NCBI GenBank assembly: GCA_965644295.1
Contig: CBFFRP010000092.1
Location: 47,572 to 111,571, forward strand
Source: Paraphysomonas bandaiensis
Lineage: Eukaryota; Chrysophyceae
Length of the DNA: 64,000 nt
Direction: 5' to 3'
Position 1 is the stretch's first letter, and each line of letters starts with the position of its first letter. The notes beneath the pieces are model-generated. The model searched no databases. It saw only the letters and a list, made by a program, of their open reading frames with translations, and was not told the DNA's origin. Positions 1 through 11,921 of the stretch are shown piece after piece. The translations under genes were made by a program, and so were the position numbers.

Positions 1-130
1 CAGCAATACACTCCTGCTATATGTACTGTGTACACTGTACCGCACTTAGTCCGTCCTGTACTTATCATGTTGAGGAAAACCAGGAAAAGTTCAAAAACTA
101 AATGACACTAAAAATCTAAAAAACCCTTAT

Positions 131-204
131 TTAGGCCGTTCCTTACGGTGGGTAAAAAATAAAAAATTCATTTTTTTTTTACCCAACCGTAAGGAACGGC
201 CTTA
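131..204. repeat. Short inverted repeat, hairpin or MITE remnant
   Basis: Two arms of about 22 bp around the core GGCCGTTCCTTACGGT are reverse complements with two or three differences. They flank an A/T-run loop. The same end motif, AGGAACGGCCT, recurs around 16547, paired with AGGCCGT at about 16503. This suggests a small dispersed foldback family. No coding capacity is seen. Confidence 0.6.
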
Positions 205-1477
205 TAGTGTAAAAGTACACAGGACATCCAGTACGCACTCAACGAAGACGAGGATATGGCTGAGACTCACCATAATGAAGCTATCAAATAGACTATGAAG
301 GCTTCCCATTGACACAACTGCAGATAAGTTTCTCATTATCACTCTTTCAACTAATGAAGACCTTCCCTTTCTAAATATATATAAATAAGAGGAAACAATG
401 TAACATTATCATGATGGAAAGGTGAACTTGAGGCAACCAACAGTAATCATGTTAAAGTGTACAGCCGGTATGATATATATGATATGAATGGAGGGAAGGC
501 ATCATTGGAATTGGCATGAATTTGTAACATGAATCAGTGTGATTTTTTTACCTGTGGCTCTGTGTGAGGACCCGGTACTAGAACTATTTCCTCTCCACTC
601 CAGACTACCTGCTTCTGTGAACACAACGTTGGAGGGCCATAAAGTCCTGCCGCGTATACAGGAGACATATTTCGAAGACGCGGTTCACAAGTTGTTTATA
701 TTAGGACAAGAAGATTGGGTAGGCACGTATCGTCCGACGTAAACACGGATTCACCGGATACCCACCCAGCTATCTAATCGTGTTGTATAGTTTAGCACTT
801 GTCAGTTGCAGAAACGTACAAGCTTGTGATTTTAACGATAAGACGTTATTATATTGCGCTATTTGCGCAATTAACACATTTCTTAGAAAGGACTGACTTC
901 TTCTCTCCTCATCCTCCTTCTTATTTTTACCAGTATTTGTACAACCAAACTCTTCAATTTTTATATATAATAGTTAACAAAAATACAATGAACACTTTAA
1001 TGAAGTATATCGTTTCTGAGCAGTGTTTCATGAATTTTTGTGTCTCAACTCAATAAGTGGCTCGCTCACGGATTTGTTCCGTTAATTTCCATCAAAGCAA
1101 CCCTTATGATCCCATATTATTTGTTGTTTCTTGTGTGCTTTATGAATTTTTTTGAATATCCTTAGCGGATTATTACATCGCCCTACTTCCCACTTTATAC
1201 GAAATCAATATCCACTGAAGGTTCTTGCAGTGTAAGTCCACTGTTCATTTACTCTTATACTCAACATTTCTTGCATTGAACCATGAAATATTCATTTCTT
1301 TATGTTCTTCTTCTCTCCTCAACAAATAATATCAGCTTCATTTCTGCTCATTCTATCTTATATTATTACTTAGTTAGTTATTACTCGTGATAAATACAGC
1401 ATGTAATAGGAAGAGCTGATATACTTCTATTACTTAACTATATTAATATTAGCTACGTACTTCAGTTTCTCGGGATC
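205..1477. other. Intergenic, AT-rich, no gene recognised
   Basis: Only short open frames occur here. They look random and some lack an ATG. I see no exon-like conservation, RNA gene or obvious mobile-element protein. Confidence 0.5.
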
Positions 1478-1885
1478 TATTATTCAACCTAGTCACACCA
1501 AAATTGGTGTATAAACCTAGTCCAGTAGTTGAAAAACCTAGTCATTTAATAATTCAGTTTTCAATGGCTAGGTTGACTAGGTTGACTAGGTGTTTTAGGG
1601 TATTCACCTATAGTCAAAAATAAAAATGTTCACCCAAACATGGGAGCATACTCTAGCTATCAATTAATGAAAATGCAACCATTGAACACATGCAATACAT
1701 TGATGCTCTGTGAGCCACTAATACGTTAGACAGTCACAGTGTGTAATCAATACATATAAGAACAAAAGAACGACTAGGTTGAATACCAAAATTGACTGGT
1801 TGAGTCATTTATTACTTTGACTAGGGTATTCCACCAAAAATAGTGTGACTAGGTAATTCAACCAATTTGACTAAGTTGAATAATA
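1478..1885. mobile_element. Foldback/MITE-like element with GACTAGGTTGAAT motifs
   Basis: The left end reads TATTATTCAACCTAGTCA. The right end, reverse-complemented, reads TATTATTCAACTTAGTCA, giving terminal inverted repeats with one difference. Inside, the motif GACTAGGTTGA and its complement recur several times (around 1508-1590 and 1770-1870). There is no coding capacity in about 408 bp. I cannot assign a transposon superfamily. A non-autonomous DNA element is the simplest reading. Confidence 0.5.
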
Positions 1886-2324
1886 TTTATATAGTAGGTA
1901 TCATTACATTCTCTTAAAGTATCAGTCGACATGTTGTCTAAACCATGGTCACTTTTAAGTTAAGAAATTAAATTTTGAGGTTTCGAATGATAACCGTCAC
2001 TAAAATAATAGGGAATTTAATGATGCTCTGTGAGATAGTATGGACAACCTGTCTAACTATGATCAGATAATAGTGATAATCAAGATTTATTGCTAGTCGT
2101 AATATTCCATTAGAAGGTAAATTACATGTGAATACGCAATACATCATTGGAGCATAATGATTAAAACCAATCACATAGCAAGGCATCTTGTACAGTCACG
2201 TATCTTCTATTTAGTTGAATAATAATTATAAGTCAATTACTATTTTCGTATCTTGTTGTATTCACGGGCACATTTTTCGTTAATGTCGGGAATTGTTTCC
2301 CGTTAAAGGGTCATTATATTTATA

Positions 2325-2443
2325 TTTAACCACGGGCAATAAGGAGGCTAGATCGTCCCGCGCTCAAAATTTTGAAACGAGGGCGAAAAGCCCGAGTTTT
2401 AAAATTTAGACAAGGGACGATACTCCTTATCCCTAGGTTAAAT
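2325..2443. repeat. Long imperfect palindrome (hairpin element)
   Basis: The two halves, starting TTTAACCACGGGCAATAAGG and ending in the complement TTATCCCTAGGTTAAAT, pair over about 50 bp each around a centre near 2387. Unlike its surroundings it is rich in G and C. It resembles a foldback MITE, but a structured RNA cannot be excluded. Confidence 0.5.
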
Positions 2444-3230
2444 TGTAGCTTATCCTCATGACGTTGAAAAGTTGATATTACATTGTATAGCTATTTGTAG
2501 CATGCTTGCTGTATTAAGATAGATGTTCCTTGATTAACATTAATAACACAAATGAGAACTCATATATAGTTTCTAATCAATGATATGTATACTGTAAGTG
2601 TGATGATAAATGTAAACAGTTGAAGGTGAGAGAGAGGCTTCTTATTGCCTTAATTAGCATCATCATCACATTTATATACAGCAGGCTTTACCTCTGCAAG
2701 TGCACCTGATCGAAAGATGTGTGTATGATATGAGACACACAATATCCTGAGAAGCACGATACGGCTCCAACCCTGAAACAACTGGGTGCCACTGCTCCTA
2801 ACCACCTATATAGCATCAGATATGGTACTTAAACTCTCCTGTAATATTCTTGAAGTTGTTTCGAAGTCCTGGATATGAAGACAGATCACTTGCACTGACC
2901 TCATTATGAACAGCAGTAGAAGAATGGAATATAACTTGGAGTTAGATGATCTGCTCTTGATATTAGGCTTATGATTGTGGTTTCTCTATAATTGCGTACT
3001 ATAATGAAATCACGTACATATGACTGTTATTATCATAATGAAGATAGAAGTGAGCTTCTGTTCAACTGAATATTGAAGTTGAATGTCTATATTTGCCCGG
3101 TGCTGATATGAGCGCCCTGTTGAGTCAAAATCAGGTCAAAAAAAGCTTTTTTTGAGACAAAATGGGGATAATGGTTAATAATAGCTGCCTATTGAAGTCA
3201 AGCATCAGGGCTATTTCACCTCATGGACAG
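2444..3230. other. Intergenic, no gene recognised
   Basis: AT-rich sequence without convincing open frames, splice-joined exons or terminal repeats. Confidence 0.4.
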
Positions 3231-3299
3231 AGAGCGAAAGTAATTGCACCTTAGTGCTTGAGGTGATTGTGCATCTTTCGTTGCGCAAAATAGTACAAA
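3231..3299. repeat. Degenerate fragment of SINE-like repeat
   Basis: This segment contains GAAAGTAATTGCACCTTAGTG and a later TTTCGTTGCGCAAAATAGTA. It aligns with the first 70 bp or so of the repeats at 17840 and 28488 (GGAAGTGGTTGCACCTTGGTG, TTCGTAGCGTTAAATAGTA). It is the most divergent and shortest of the three copies. Confidence 0.5.
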
Positions 3300-3918
3300 T
3301 GTTTGTATTAAGCTAAACTAATAAAATATGATAAAAGTCATGTTTTTTTAACTTTACCGAATGAAAACACATGCCCTGCAATGTAAGGCTGAACTATACG
3401 TAGGAACAGTTTAAAACTGTGACACGCATAGAGTGTATAGTAAACATATATTCTAGTGACATGTTCACTACATACGTGAAAATTACAGGACAGAAGAGTC
3501 AATACACACATATAGACAGACCACATATAGACAGACATTTCTATCTTGAGAAGCATTAAAACTCCAGCAAAGACGAGTCCAGGAATACATCATCGCTTGT
3601 TAAGCAATACAACACACGAAGAGAAAACTGTTGACGGAGATAGCAAAAATGTCTCAATCTTCAGGCTGTGAAGGAGAAAAAACACACATATAGGAGAAAA
3701 CTTTGTTGGCGGAGATAGCACAAATATGTTGCCATCCTTTGGTTGTGGAGGCTACAAAACAATAAAACACACATTCACATTGCAAAACACACATATAGGA
3801 GAAAAACTACAGGCCACGCTTTGTTGGCGGAGATAACACAAATATGTTGGCATATAGTTGTGGAGGTAACGCCTGTTGAGAAGTGTGCACCACTATCCAC
3901 ATCTTGCACTTGAGTACA
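3300..3918. other. Intergenic with short direct repeats
   Basis: The stretch 3600-3880 contains repeated phrases such as ACACACATATAGGAGAAAA and GGCGGAGATAACACAAATATG, each two or three times. This indicates local tandem duplication. No gene is seen. Confidence 0.5.
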
Positions 3919-4482
3919 CTACGGAGAGTCCGGGGAGTCCATGAGTGTGTCCATGTCATTTGCCAGTGACATTTCATTTTCATCTTTCTCGTATTTCTTC
4001 GGATAGACCTTCACGCGACAGATTTTCTTCACCCCTCCCGTGTTTTCATCTCCCACATTGGACTGACGGGAGAAAAGCAACGAAAACAAACTTTTTTTGC
4101 GGTTATTGCATCCTTTATCTATTCCCCCTCGTCTGGTCTTATCTCTATTCTCTTGTGATTTGAAATAAGAAATATTCGAATTAGTGTCCTCTGATTGGCT
4201 GTTAGCTTTAAATAAACGAGACACCGCTTTGATTGGCATAATAAACACTTGACTCATACGACGAACACGGGACACATCTAATGCTTTCATGAGTTCCTCT
4301 TGAGTGATACCTTCATCTTCTCCTTTTCCTGTAGCATGAATAAGTCTGATAGTGTCCTCATCGGTAAGTAATATACGAGCAGCAGTTAAACGAGGCAATA
4401 GGACTTTAAGAGGTACACGATGGGAACCATCACCTAGTACCCGAAACCATCCTGATACCAGAGAAGCTGTCTCCGGACTCAT
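3919..4482 (-). CDS. Small EF-hand-like protein of unknown function
   Basis: This is an uninterrupted 187-codon frame. I start it at the first true ATG (4482, MSPETASLV), since the frame upstream opens only with GTG. Residues 43-67 form a helix-loop-helix with an acidic loop (DEDTIRLIHATGKGEDEG, then ITQEELMKAL), resembling a single EF-hand. The loop is atypical, so calcium binding is doubtful. The N-terminal part (WFRVLGDG) looks globular. The C-terminal third is Ser/Lys/Asn-rich and probably disordered. No signal peptide or membrane segment is seen. Frame length and the well-formed N-terminal half support a real gene, but the family is not recognised. Confidence 0.6.
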   Translation of the reverse strand: MSPETASLVSGWFRVLGDGSHRVPLKVLLPRLTAARILLTDEDTIRLIHATGKGEDEGITQEELMKALDVSRVRRMSQVFIMPIKAVSRLFKANSQSEDTNSNISYFKSQENRDKTRRGGIDKGCNNRKKSLFSLLFSRQSNVGDENTGGVKKICRVKVYPKKYEKDENEMSLANDMDTLMDSPDSP

Positions 4483-5053
4483 GTTGAATAACACCCTCTA
4501 CTGATAGTATAGTGTATATATTATATATTACATATTGCTTCCTGATACATATATATACGTATATCATGCATATAGAATAGCATGTATGTACGTACAGCGT
4601 TCAGATATGTACCAACACAGTATATGAGATAGTAATACATCATAGAATACAGAACTAAAATACGTCTTGGTGATGTATGAATAGGAATTCCATAAATCAG
4701 TATTCTAGAAATTTAGAATACATCACAAAAACACTGCATAAATCCACCAAGACTACATACTGTATATATACAGTATATTCTGCACCAGTACCATATACTA
4801 CAATACACAGTACAACTGTACTACAGTACCTCTCTCAATCTGACCATATATATATATGACCGAAGTCGAAGTGTGGTGAGAGAAAGAAAGTGAAGAGTGG
4901 ACATGCATGTCATTCTCTATACTATCATGCATGCACTTGAACTCTCTCTATATAATCCCCATCTCCACAGCATGTATATATATATCACTGGAGTGACCTT
5001 ACATTAATCTACCATATATTAGCATTCTATTCATTAATTCATTATAAAGAACA
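4483..5053. other. Divergent intergenic region
   Basis: AT-rich spacer between the minus-strand small gene and the plus-strand transporter. It should hold both promoters, but I see no specific element that I can support. TATATATA stretches are frequent. Confidence 0.4.
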
Positions 5054-7704
5054 ATGAAATTTGGCAAACAATTAGAACTAGGAATGTATCCTCCATGGAA
5101 AGATCATGTAATACTATACACTACTGTATATCTATCAGTTTATCTAACTATCACTATATTATGATGTAGTATATTGCATATGGACGATTAAAACGGAAAG
5201 TAATGAGACGAAAGTTTGTTTTGGATAAAATGGCAGCTAAAGCAGATGCATTGACAAAGATATCAGCCATAGAATCTAAACAAAGTTCACCAAATGCAAC
5301 TGAATTAACACCATTGAAAAGTGGAACATCATCTCGAGATGCTTCTATGGAAAGTTCAATAGATGATGGGGATAATCAAGATTTTGCACATGCTTTAACG
5401 GATGAGATTGCAAAGATTAATAAGTTTTTCAAAGCAAAAGTTAATGGTATAGTTATTGTCACAGTGTATCAACAGCTTAGTCTATTCTATAGAGTTACGT
5501 GTGGAGATTGAAGATATTTCTGAAAAGATCAATGAAGTTCACCAGTCACATCATGTTAATTTGTCAACTGAAAATGTGAGCAAACTGCGGGATGTATTCA
5601 TTCAACTACTCGCTCTGCGAGATTATTGTTCTCTTAACCGCACCGGTACTGATATGATTAGAACAGTTTTATTTTTGCTGTATACTTAGCATTCTTTGCA
5701 GGTGTCTATAAAATTGTTAAAAAGCATGATAAGGTTCTCGGTGAGAAGACACTGGACAAGTGGCTGACTGCTGTGGACCAAGAAGAGTTCGTCACATCGA
5801 ATGAGATAGAAGCTCTCATCGATGTTGTTACTGGCTATGTCAGCAAGAATAAATTAATGGGTATGATCATATTCAATATTGTTGTTAAGGGATTTTATAT
5901 CTGGTAGTGTACTGCGTTTACAGTAGTAACATGTGCAGTACTGTACTCCTGTCCTGCATACTGATTCATTGGAATTTCTAGAGTGGCAACAAGCGGATTT
6001 ATTAGCGAAAGAGAGTGAACGTGAGCGTCTAATTCCAGCCGTGAAGCCCCAGCGGTTGGCTATATGTCTGCTATTATTTATCATTTCCCTCCAATTGCCC
6101 ACTTTGGAAGAACATAATCCCCACGCTAATCGTTGTCTTTCACTGGTGATTGTCTCGGTGTCTCTGTGGCTTACTGTCGCCATCCCTTATTTTGCCACTG
6201 CCCTTGTAATACCAGTTATGATCACCGCCATGGGTGTGCTTCGGGACGAGAATGAAAAGGCCATGACGCCTGAAGCATCTGCAAAGTATGTGTTAAATAA
6301 CTTCTTTAATCACACAACGGTGAGGAGTCAACACGTATTAGTGTCTGAGTTAATATATATTCGTTTACATCTCTTCAGATGCTGCTGCTCGGAGGCTATA
6401 CCATATCTTGTGCCTTTTCGCGCTGTCAGTTTGAACTACGCGCTGCTGCATGGATGCAAAAGCGCCTGGGTGCTTCTCCTCGTCTATTCCTGCTAGCTGT
6501 CATGTTTCTTGGCCTCTTTCTTTCTACATGGATTAGTAATCACACAGCTCCTATACTCTGTGCATCCATCCTGCTTCCGCTTGTGAGAGACCTTCCGAAT
6601 GATTCCAGGTAGTATAGACGCTTCGTGTTGTCCAACAATATTTAGTTTTACATATTATAGGTATTCAAAGGCACTTCTTCTTGGGTTGGCTTACGCATGT
6701 AATTTTGGTGGTATGATGACTCCTATATCAAGTCTGCAGAATGCTCTTGCTGTATCTAGTCTTGAAAAAGTTGGTATTGTCGTCTCTTTCTCTGAGTGGC
6801 TGTTAGTATCGATTCCATTCGCAAGTTTGTGCACTGTGTTGGCATGGGTGGTGCTGTGCGTGATAGTGAAGCCTGACGATGTGGATAGTATTCCGATTGT
6901 CATCTACAAAAGAGATAACAAGCTTAGTAAGAGAAATATAGCCGTTCTGGTCATGTCATTTTTGGCTATAATGATGTTTGCATTTTTTGAATACATGAAG
7001 CATATTCTCGGCGATATTGCAATGGTTTCTATGATATATGTCGCAATAATGTTTGGAACTGGAATGCTATCTGAGGTAACATTTCATATAAGACGATATG
7101 CATATGTAATGTTTGTTTCTAGTTGGACTTCAACTCTCTTTCGTGGCATACATTATTCTTGCTGGGTGGTGGTAATGTGCTTGGTAAAGCTGTGCAGTCT
7201 TCAGGTCTTCTTGACCATTTAGCTAATGCGTTCATGAGAGGTACTTGGTTGCTAATTACATTTCTTACAATAGATAATGTAATTCCATGCAGTGATACCA
7301 ACTCACAGTCCATGGATGGCATTGGTAGTTGTGTTTCTGTTTGCTATGGTGGTGGCATCTTTTGTATCGCATACAGTGGCCTCTATGATACTTATGCCTT
7401 TGATTGCTCAAGTTGGTGTCGATTTTGGTCTGCCGAAGGTGATGGTTGTAGGAACAGCTTTCGTAGGTAATGTCTTATGGAGTTTAGAGGTGTAACTTAA
7501 TGCTGCCATGTATGTATAGTTTCCGGAGCAATGGCACTACCATTTTCATCTTTTCCTAATGTGAACTCTGTTCTAATTGTGGACGACTTCCAGAGGCCGT
7601 ACTTGAGCACTAAAGATTTTGTGTCGACAGGACTATTGTTGTCTGTAGTTAGCGTTTTTTTAATGTCGACGCTAGGATATTTCCTCATTGGTGTGATTAT
7701 GTGA
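5054..7704 (+). CDS. SPX domain-SLC13 family phosphate transporter (Pho87/90/91-like)
   Basis: Ten exons: 5054-5107, 5170-5446, 5493-5645, 5702-5860, 5982-6319, 6379-6608, 6661-7075, 7123-7240, 7293-7466 and 7520-7704, all joined at GT-AG sites in phase and encoding 700 residues. Residues 1-180 or so are an SPX domain: start MKFGKQLE, then DHYIAYGRLKRKV and a Lys-rich IVKKHDKV near residue 166. SPX domains bind inositol pyrophosphates and report phosphate status. From about residue 240 there are ten or more membrane segments with SLC13/DASS landmarks (MLLLGGYTIS, SNHTAPILC, GGMMTPISS, SHTVASMILMPL). The yeast low-affinity phosphate transporters Pho87/90/91 have this architecture. Phosphate is therefore the likely substrate, with SPX gating transport. 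Substrate is inferred, since other SLC13 members carry sulfate or dicarboxylates. Introns are 46-62 nt except one of 121 nt. Confidence 0.9.
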
Positions 7705-8498
7705 CGCGGCTTCCGTGGTTGGTTCCATAATAATTATATAATACCGCTTGAGGTATCCTTGCAATTCTACTATTTGTCTTGCCATCCTTAAAGCATTCCT
7801 CGGCGCAACGTCGTATTCTTGGCACCCTAATTATATATTAGTCAAACACTAATTTGGAGTCCAGTTGTTTACGATCCACTCCAAGGGTGTACCCTATAGC
7901 AGCGTCTGTTTTGTTTGGCATTGTTACTGTGATGCTGTAGTACAACGTAGCTATTAGCAAGCAAAATTAGTGATTAGTTTCGTACTAAAATCTACCTAGT
8001 TTGAATCATTTATAAGTTTTACGAGACGAAATCCCGTAATTCGTCATATAGTTATGTTTAACATTATATATAATATACATCTATTTAATAGCTGTAATCT
8101 TTCACCAGTTTACATATAGATTACAATAGTCTACATGTGCTATTCATGTCGATCAATAAGCCTTGAATATGTGTATTGTTGAGTCCTGCTATATGAGAGC
8201 AATTGAAAGCTGTAGTTATAAGCAGGGTGTTTAAATTACAGTAGTATACAGTTGTACTCTTATTAATCGTACTGTGAAAATGAATGACGATAACTATATA
8301 GTAGTAAAAAGGAATATAGTGACGATGCAAGTTGTAGTGACAACGTAAGATCGTACGAGATATGAGTGGTGGTAGAGACAACATGAAATTGGTGAATGAT
8401 AAAGATAATATATATATTGATTATAATTTTATATTTCTCAGTTGTTACCTTCATTTGTTCAGTTAGTACTTCTTATATAATGTCAACCTGTGATATGC
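7705..8498. other. Intergenic, no gene recognised
   Basis: AT-rich 3' flank of the transporter. Only short random-looking frames occur. It ends at the target-site duplication of the retroelement fragment. Confidence 0.4.
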
Positions 8499-8513
8499 AT
8501 ATGTGTATACACG

Positions 8514-9045
8514 CCCAACCACCCCCCAGGTTGAGCGCTACTGGACCGGCCACATTACTGCCACACAAATGGCCGACGCATTCGGACGCCACCTATCCAG
8601 CTCACTGCTCGAACATCAATTCCACGCCCTAGAAAAATTCATCGCCTCTATCCTACTCCCCCTATATGATGGAGGGCTCCGCATGCTTAGCAATAGGGGA
8701 CACGGATACCACAACGTAGACACGGCACCGGCGACACCGGTCCCGACACACGCAAAGCAACGCCAGCCCCAGGATACCCACCCGACACCAAAAGTACTCC
8801 AGCTACTCCAGGCGACATCCACCCCACGAACTACACTCTCTGCAAGAGCCCAGACCCGACAGAGGCAAGCGCAACCACTCCGGAAACAACTCCTCCTTAC
8901 GTGTGGCCGAAACCCCACCTCAACAACCAGCACCATCTCCACCACCGACTTGCACTCTCATATACATCTCGCCTCACCCACCCCCCACATAATCCATGGT
9001 ACAGGCCCGCCAGACACATTGCCCAAAGGTAGAGCCCCCGACTAA
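8514..9045 (+). pseudogene. C-terminal ORF fragment of the non-LTR element
   Basis: An open frame of about 177 codons runs from the insertion edge to a stop at 9043-9045, with no element start codon because the 5' end is truncated. It begins with residues such as QVERYWTGHITATQMADAFG and is Pro/Thr/Gln-rich later. No reverse transcriptase or endonuclease motif is visible in the part that remains. The GC-rich codon use is unlike the host genes. Assignment to a retroelement rests on the flanking duplication and the similar copies elsewhere in the window. Confidence 0.5.
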
Positions 9046-9212
9046 CCTCACTACAAGGGACGGTAGCACCATGGTGCTCGCAGCGATGCGCAAGCAGTCC
9101 CGAGACGGTTGCCCGCCACTAGTAGTATATAGCAAATCTAGTTATTAGCTAGTCTATAGACATAAACTAGTTTCTGTACGCAACCGTACGCATGTAATAA
9201 TCAGACTTTCAT
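8514..9212 (+). mobile_element. Non-LTR retroelement fragment flanked by an exact 15-bp target-site duplication
   Basis: ATATGTGTATACACG occurs immediately before (8499-8513) and after (9213-9227) this roughly 700-bp GC-rich insert. Variable-length duplications of this size are typical of target-primed reverse transcription. The lack of LTRs or terminal inverted repeats agrees with a 5'-truncated LINE-type copy. Composition contrasts sharply with the AT-rich flanks. The 3' part resembles the tail of the fragment ending near 16170 (shared TAGTCTATAGA/AAGACTATAGA and CGTACGCATGTAA/CGTTCCCATGTAA phrases), so both probably belong to one family. Confidence 0.75.
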
Positions 9213-9227
9213 ATATGTGTATACACG

Positions 9228-10915
9228 TATATGATGTTAATACATATAATAGATTACTATCCCCCCTTTTCTACAGAGAATATAAGTAGTCATGTATGTA
9301 TAGAGTATAGAGACATTATTTCATTTCAAGTGATATACACTGCAGATCTGCGGAGTGGTGTTACTCTGTGTCACTGCGTACAAGTGGTAACTGGATTCTT
9401 CCTTGAAATCTAACCATAAATCCTGGGCTATTGATATGTGTTTTTGCTTAATATACAAATATCTTAATATTCCAATTTTAGCAATAACTACGTGCTTACG
9501 GGCTAACACTATGAGCTTTGGAAAAATAAAATTTCACGATCTTCCAGTCCTATTCACTACAGCTTCTACCTATACCCGTGCTTTTGAAGCTTACGTTTAT
9601 AGTGTTTCAGATCATTCGAATTGTATATGTTTTTAGCTCACATACAAAACCACCGCTAAAACTGTGATATACCACTTAAAATATTTAAAAGTTACAACGA
9701 TCAATATTAAAAGTTTTTCTACGTGTATGAAACTTATACCAATGCTTGGAAGTGATTATTTTTAAATACATTGGTTAATATGACATGGTGCAGAAGTTGC
9801 TGGAATCTTTAACCATATCAATGGACTATTAATACCTATTCCTACTACATACAAAATAATAGAAATAGTGGCAGGTTAACATACTATATATTATTATATC
9901 CACTAAACTAAAAATTTTGAGGTAACTTATTTTCTTTCGAGTTGCATATCTACCAAACCACCACTGTATATCAGGCAGGCCAACTGATTTCCCTTCCGCA
10001 TTTATTTGCAAAAAACCAATAGAGCAGTGTTTGATCTATTGGATCATACAGCCCTTTCGGAACCGATTAAAGCAATTCGTTCAGACCTTTCCGCTTTAGC
10101 ATCATATGACTTGTTGGAATTATCTTTCCCTTTAAATAGGCCGAAATTTTCCAAATCAAATATAGTTTTGAAGTGCTAATGTTTAAGTATTGTCTAGTTA
10201 GCTCCATGACCACAGTGATACCACTCACTGCTGTTGCTGTAGTCATGTCATATACACCAAATTAATCGCAGCTCTGTCGCAATAAATTAGGCTGAAAGGA
10301 GTGCTCCAGGCAATAGGACAAGGAAGCCCAATTGATGGATCGGACTTTGGTGATGCATATGATGCCTTTGAAGTGTATTAACGATATGGTATCTGAGGCA
10401 TCAATTAGACTCTCAATCTCATAAGCCAAGTGCATGACACTCTCTTAGCATGACTTATCAAGCCTGATAGTCTGCGGTGCCTACTAGTTTGACATACAGG
10501 GTCTAGGATATCATATTGAATATGAGTGTCGCTGGTGTTAATAAAGGACTCATACAACATATTAATTCGTTGCACCTGTCATGAACCACATCTGGCATTG
10601 ACCACACCGAGAAGAGTTAGGCTAATGCCAACCACCCTGCTGCTGTCTGGATACATACTTCTTTGCATGTATATATAGAGCATAATGGCAGTTGAATATC
10701 CATGCTGGATACAGTGTACATGGTATACCGGGTATACAGCTCTATATGGACCCAGTCTACATGAATGTACCTCCCGGTAAACGGATTACTTACATCCCGT
10801 GTACGGATAGTGAGCTAGTTAATAATCATCATGTAGAGCTATGCGCTATGCATAGTTTACGACCTTCCATTAACTGCCCTTACACACATACAAGTCATTC
10901 TACCACTTATATCTT
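9228..10915. other. Intergenic, no gene recognised
   Basis: About 1.7 kb without a supportable gene. Short frames are scattered on both strands. The last 200 bp would carry the promoter of the molybdopterin synthase gene, but no specific site stands out. Confidence 0.4.
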
Positions 10916-11571
10916 ATGGAAACTTCACCTATAGAACAATCTTCTTCATCAGATATCTCATGGATAAGTCCAAGAGGATCTGAATATCTTTCTCTTACAT
11001 ATCAAACAATAAATATTGCATCAGTTGTTACTATGGTACAAGACAACTCGGCAGGTGCAATTTCAACATTTTTAGGTACTACAAGAAATAATTTTGAAGG
11101 TATTATATATACATTTAATTCTTGTATTTGATGTATTACTCTGGTAGGTAAAGAAGTAGTCTCACTTGAGTATGAAGCGTATAGTGAAATGGCCATATCA
11201 GAACTTAAAACATTATGCGATAAGGTGAGATGATTATATTGTATGAATATATAGTGTAGAGAAATATTGATTTATTGATAGGTTAGAGCCGAGTGGGAAG
11301 TTTGTAAAATAGCTATTGTTCATAAGTTAGGAAATTGCCCTGTCGGAGACTGTAGTGTCGCCATTGCCATATCGTCAGCTCATAGAAAGGAATCACTACA
11401 GGCTGTCGAATTTACTATTAATGAACTTAAGCGTACCGTACCAATATGGAAAAAGGTATGTCTATTTCTTCTTTTAGTTCTATGTGATAACATAGGTCTT
11501 TATATTAGGAGAAGTACAGCGACCATGGCTCGTCTTGGAAGCGAAATGCGGAAGCTGAGATTCGCAATTGA
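10916..11571 (+). CDS. MOCS2B: Molybdopterin synthase catalytic subunit (MoaE/MOCS2B)
   Basis: Four exons (10916-11099, 11148-11224, 11282-11455, 11509-11571) encode 165 residues, the usual size for this family. MoaE pairs with the small thiocarboxylated subunit MoaD to put sulfur into cyclic pyranopterin monophosphate, giving molybdopterin for the molybdenum cofactor. Family landmarks are in order: [57 protein letters not shown] and the C-terminal VPIWKKE with the conserved lysines. Introns are 48, 57 and 53 nt. The first 25 residues are Ser-rich and not conserved. The partner subunit is not seen in this window. The gene is tail to tail with the next gene. Confidence 0.92.
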
Positions 11572-11921
11572 CATTTGATTTTAATTAGTATATTGTAATT
11601 ACTGGTATTAGAGAATTTAAGACTGAACTTCATTTTTTAAGACTGCTTTTTCTATGAAGTACATATAATTAGAAAATGGAATTCAGAATTCAGTATATGT
11701 TTATGTCATTCTACTCAGTACATTGCAGTCGTGTACTCAATCTTGAATACACGCAACAATAATATGCTACCTCACAAGCCTTGATCATCGAACATTATTA
11801 TATAAAGAACCCGTTTTCTTTTAAATATCAAGTTTAGTTACAAGACAATAATTGCATATCATTCACAATTAGAAGCAATCAGAGCAGGGTGCACTACAGA
11901 TGAAGCACTATACTACCTGTT
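11572..11921. other. Convergent intergenic region
   Basis: AT-rich spacer between the 3' ends of two converging genes. Nothing else is seen. Confidence 0.4.

Noticed and set aside
8616-8945. Minus-strand 109-codon frame
   Set aside because: It is opposite the GC-rich retroelement frame and matches nothing. The plus-strand frame reaches the element boundary and is preferred.
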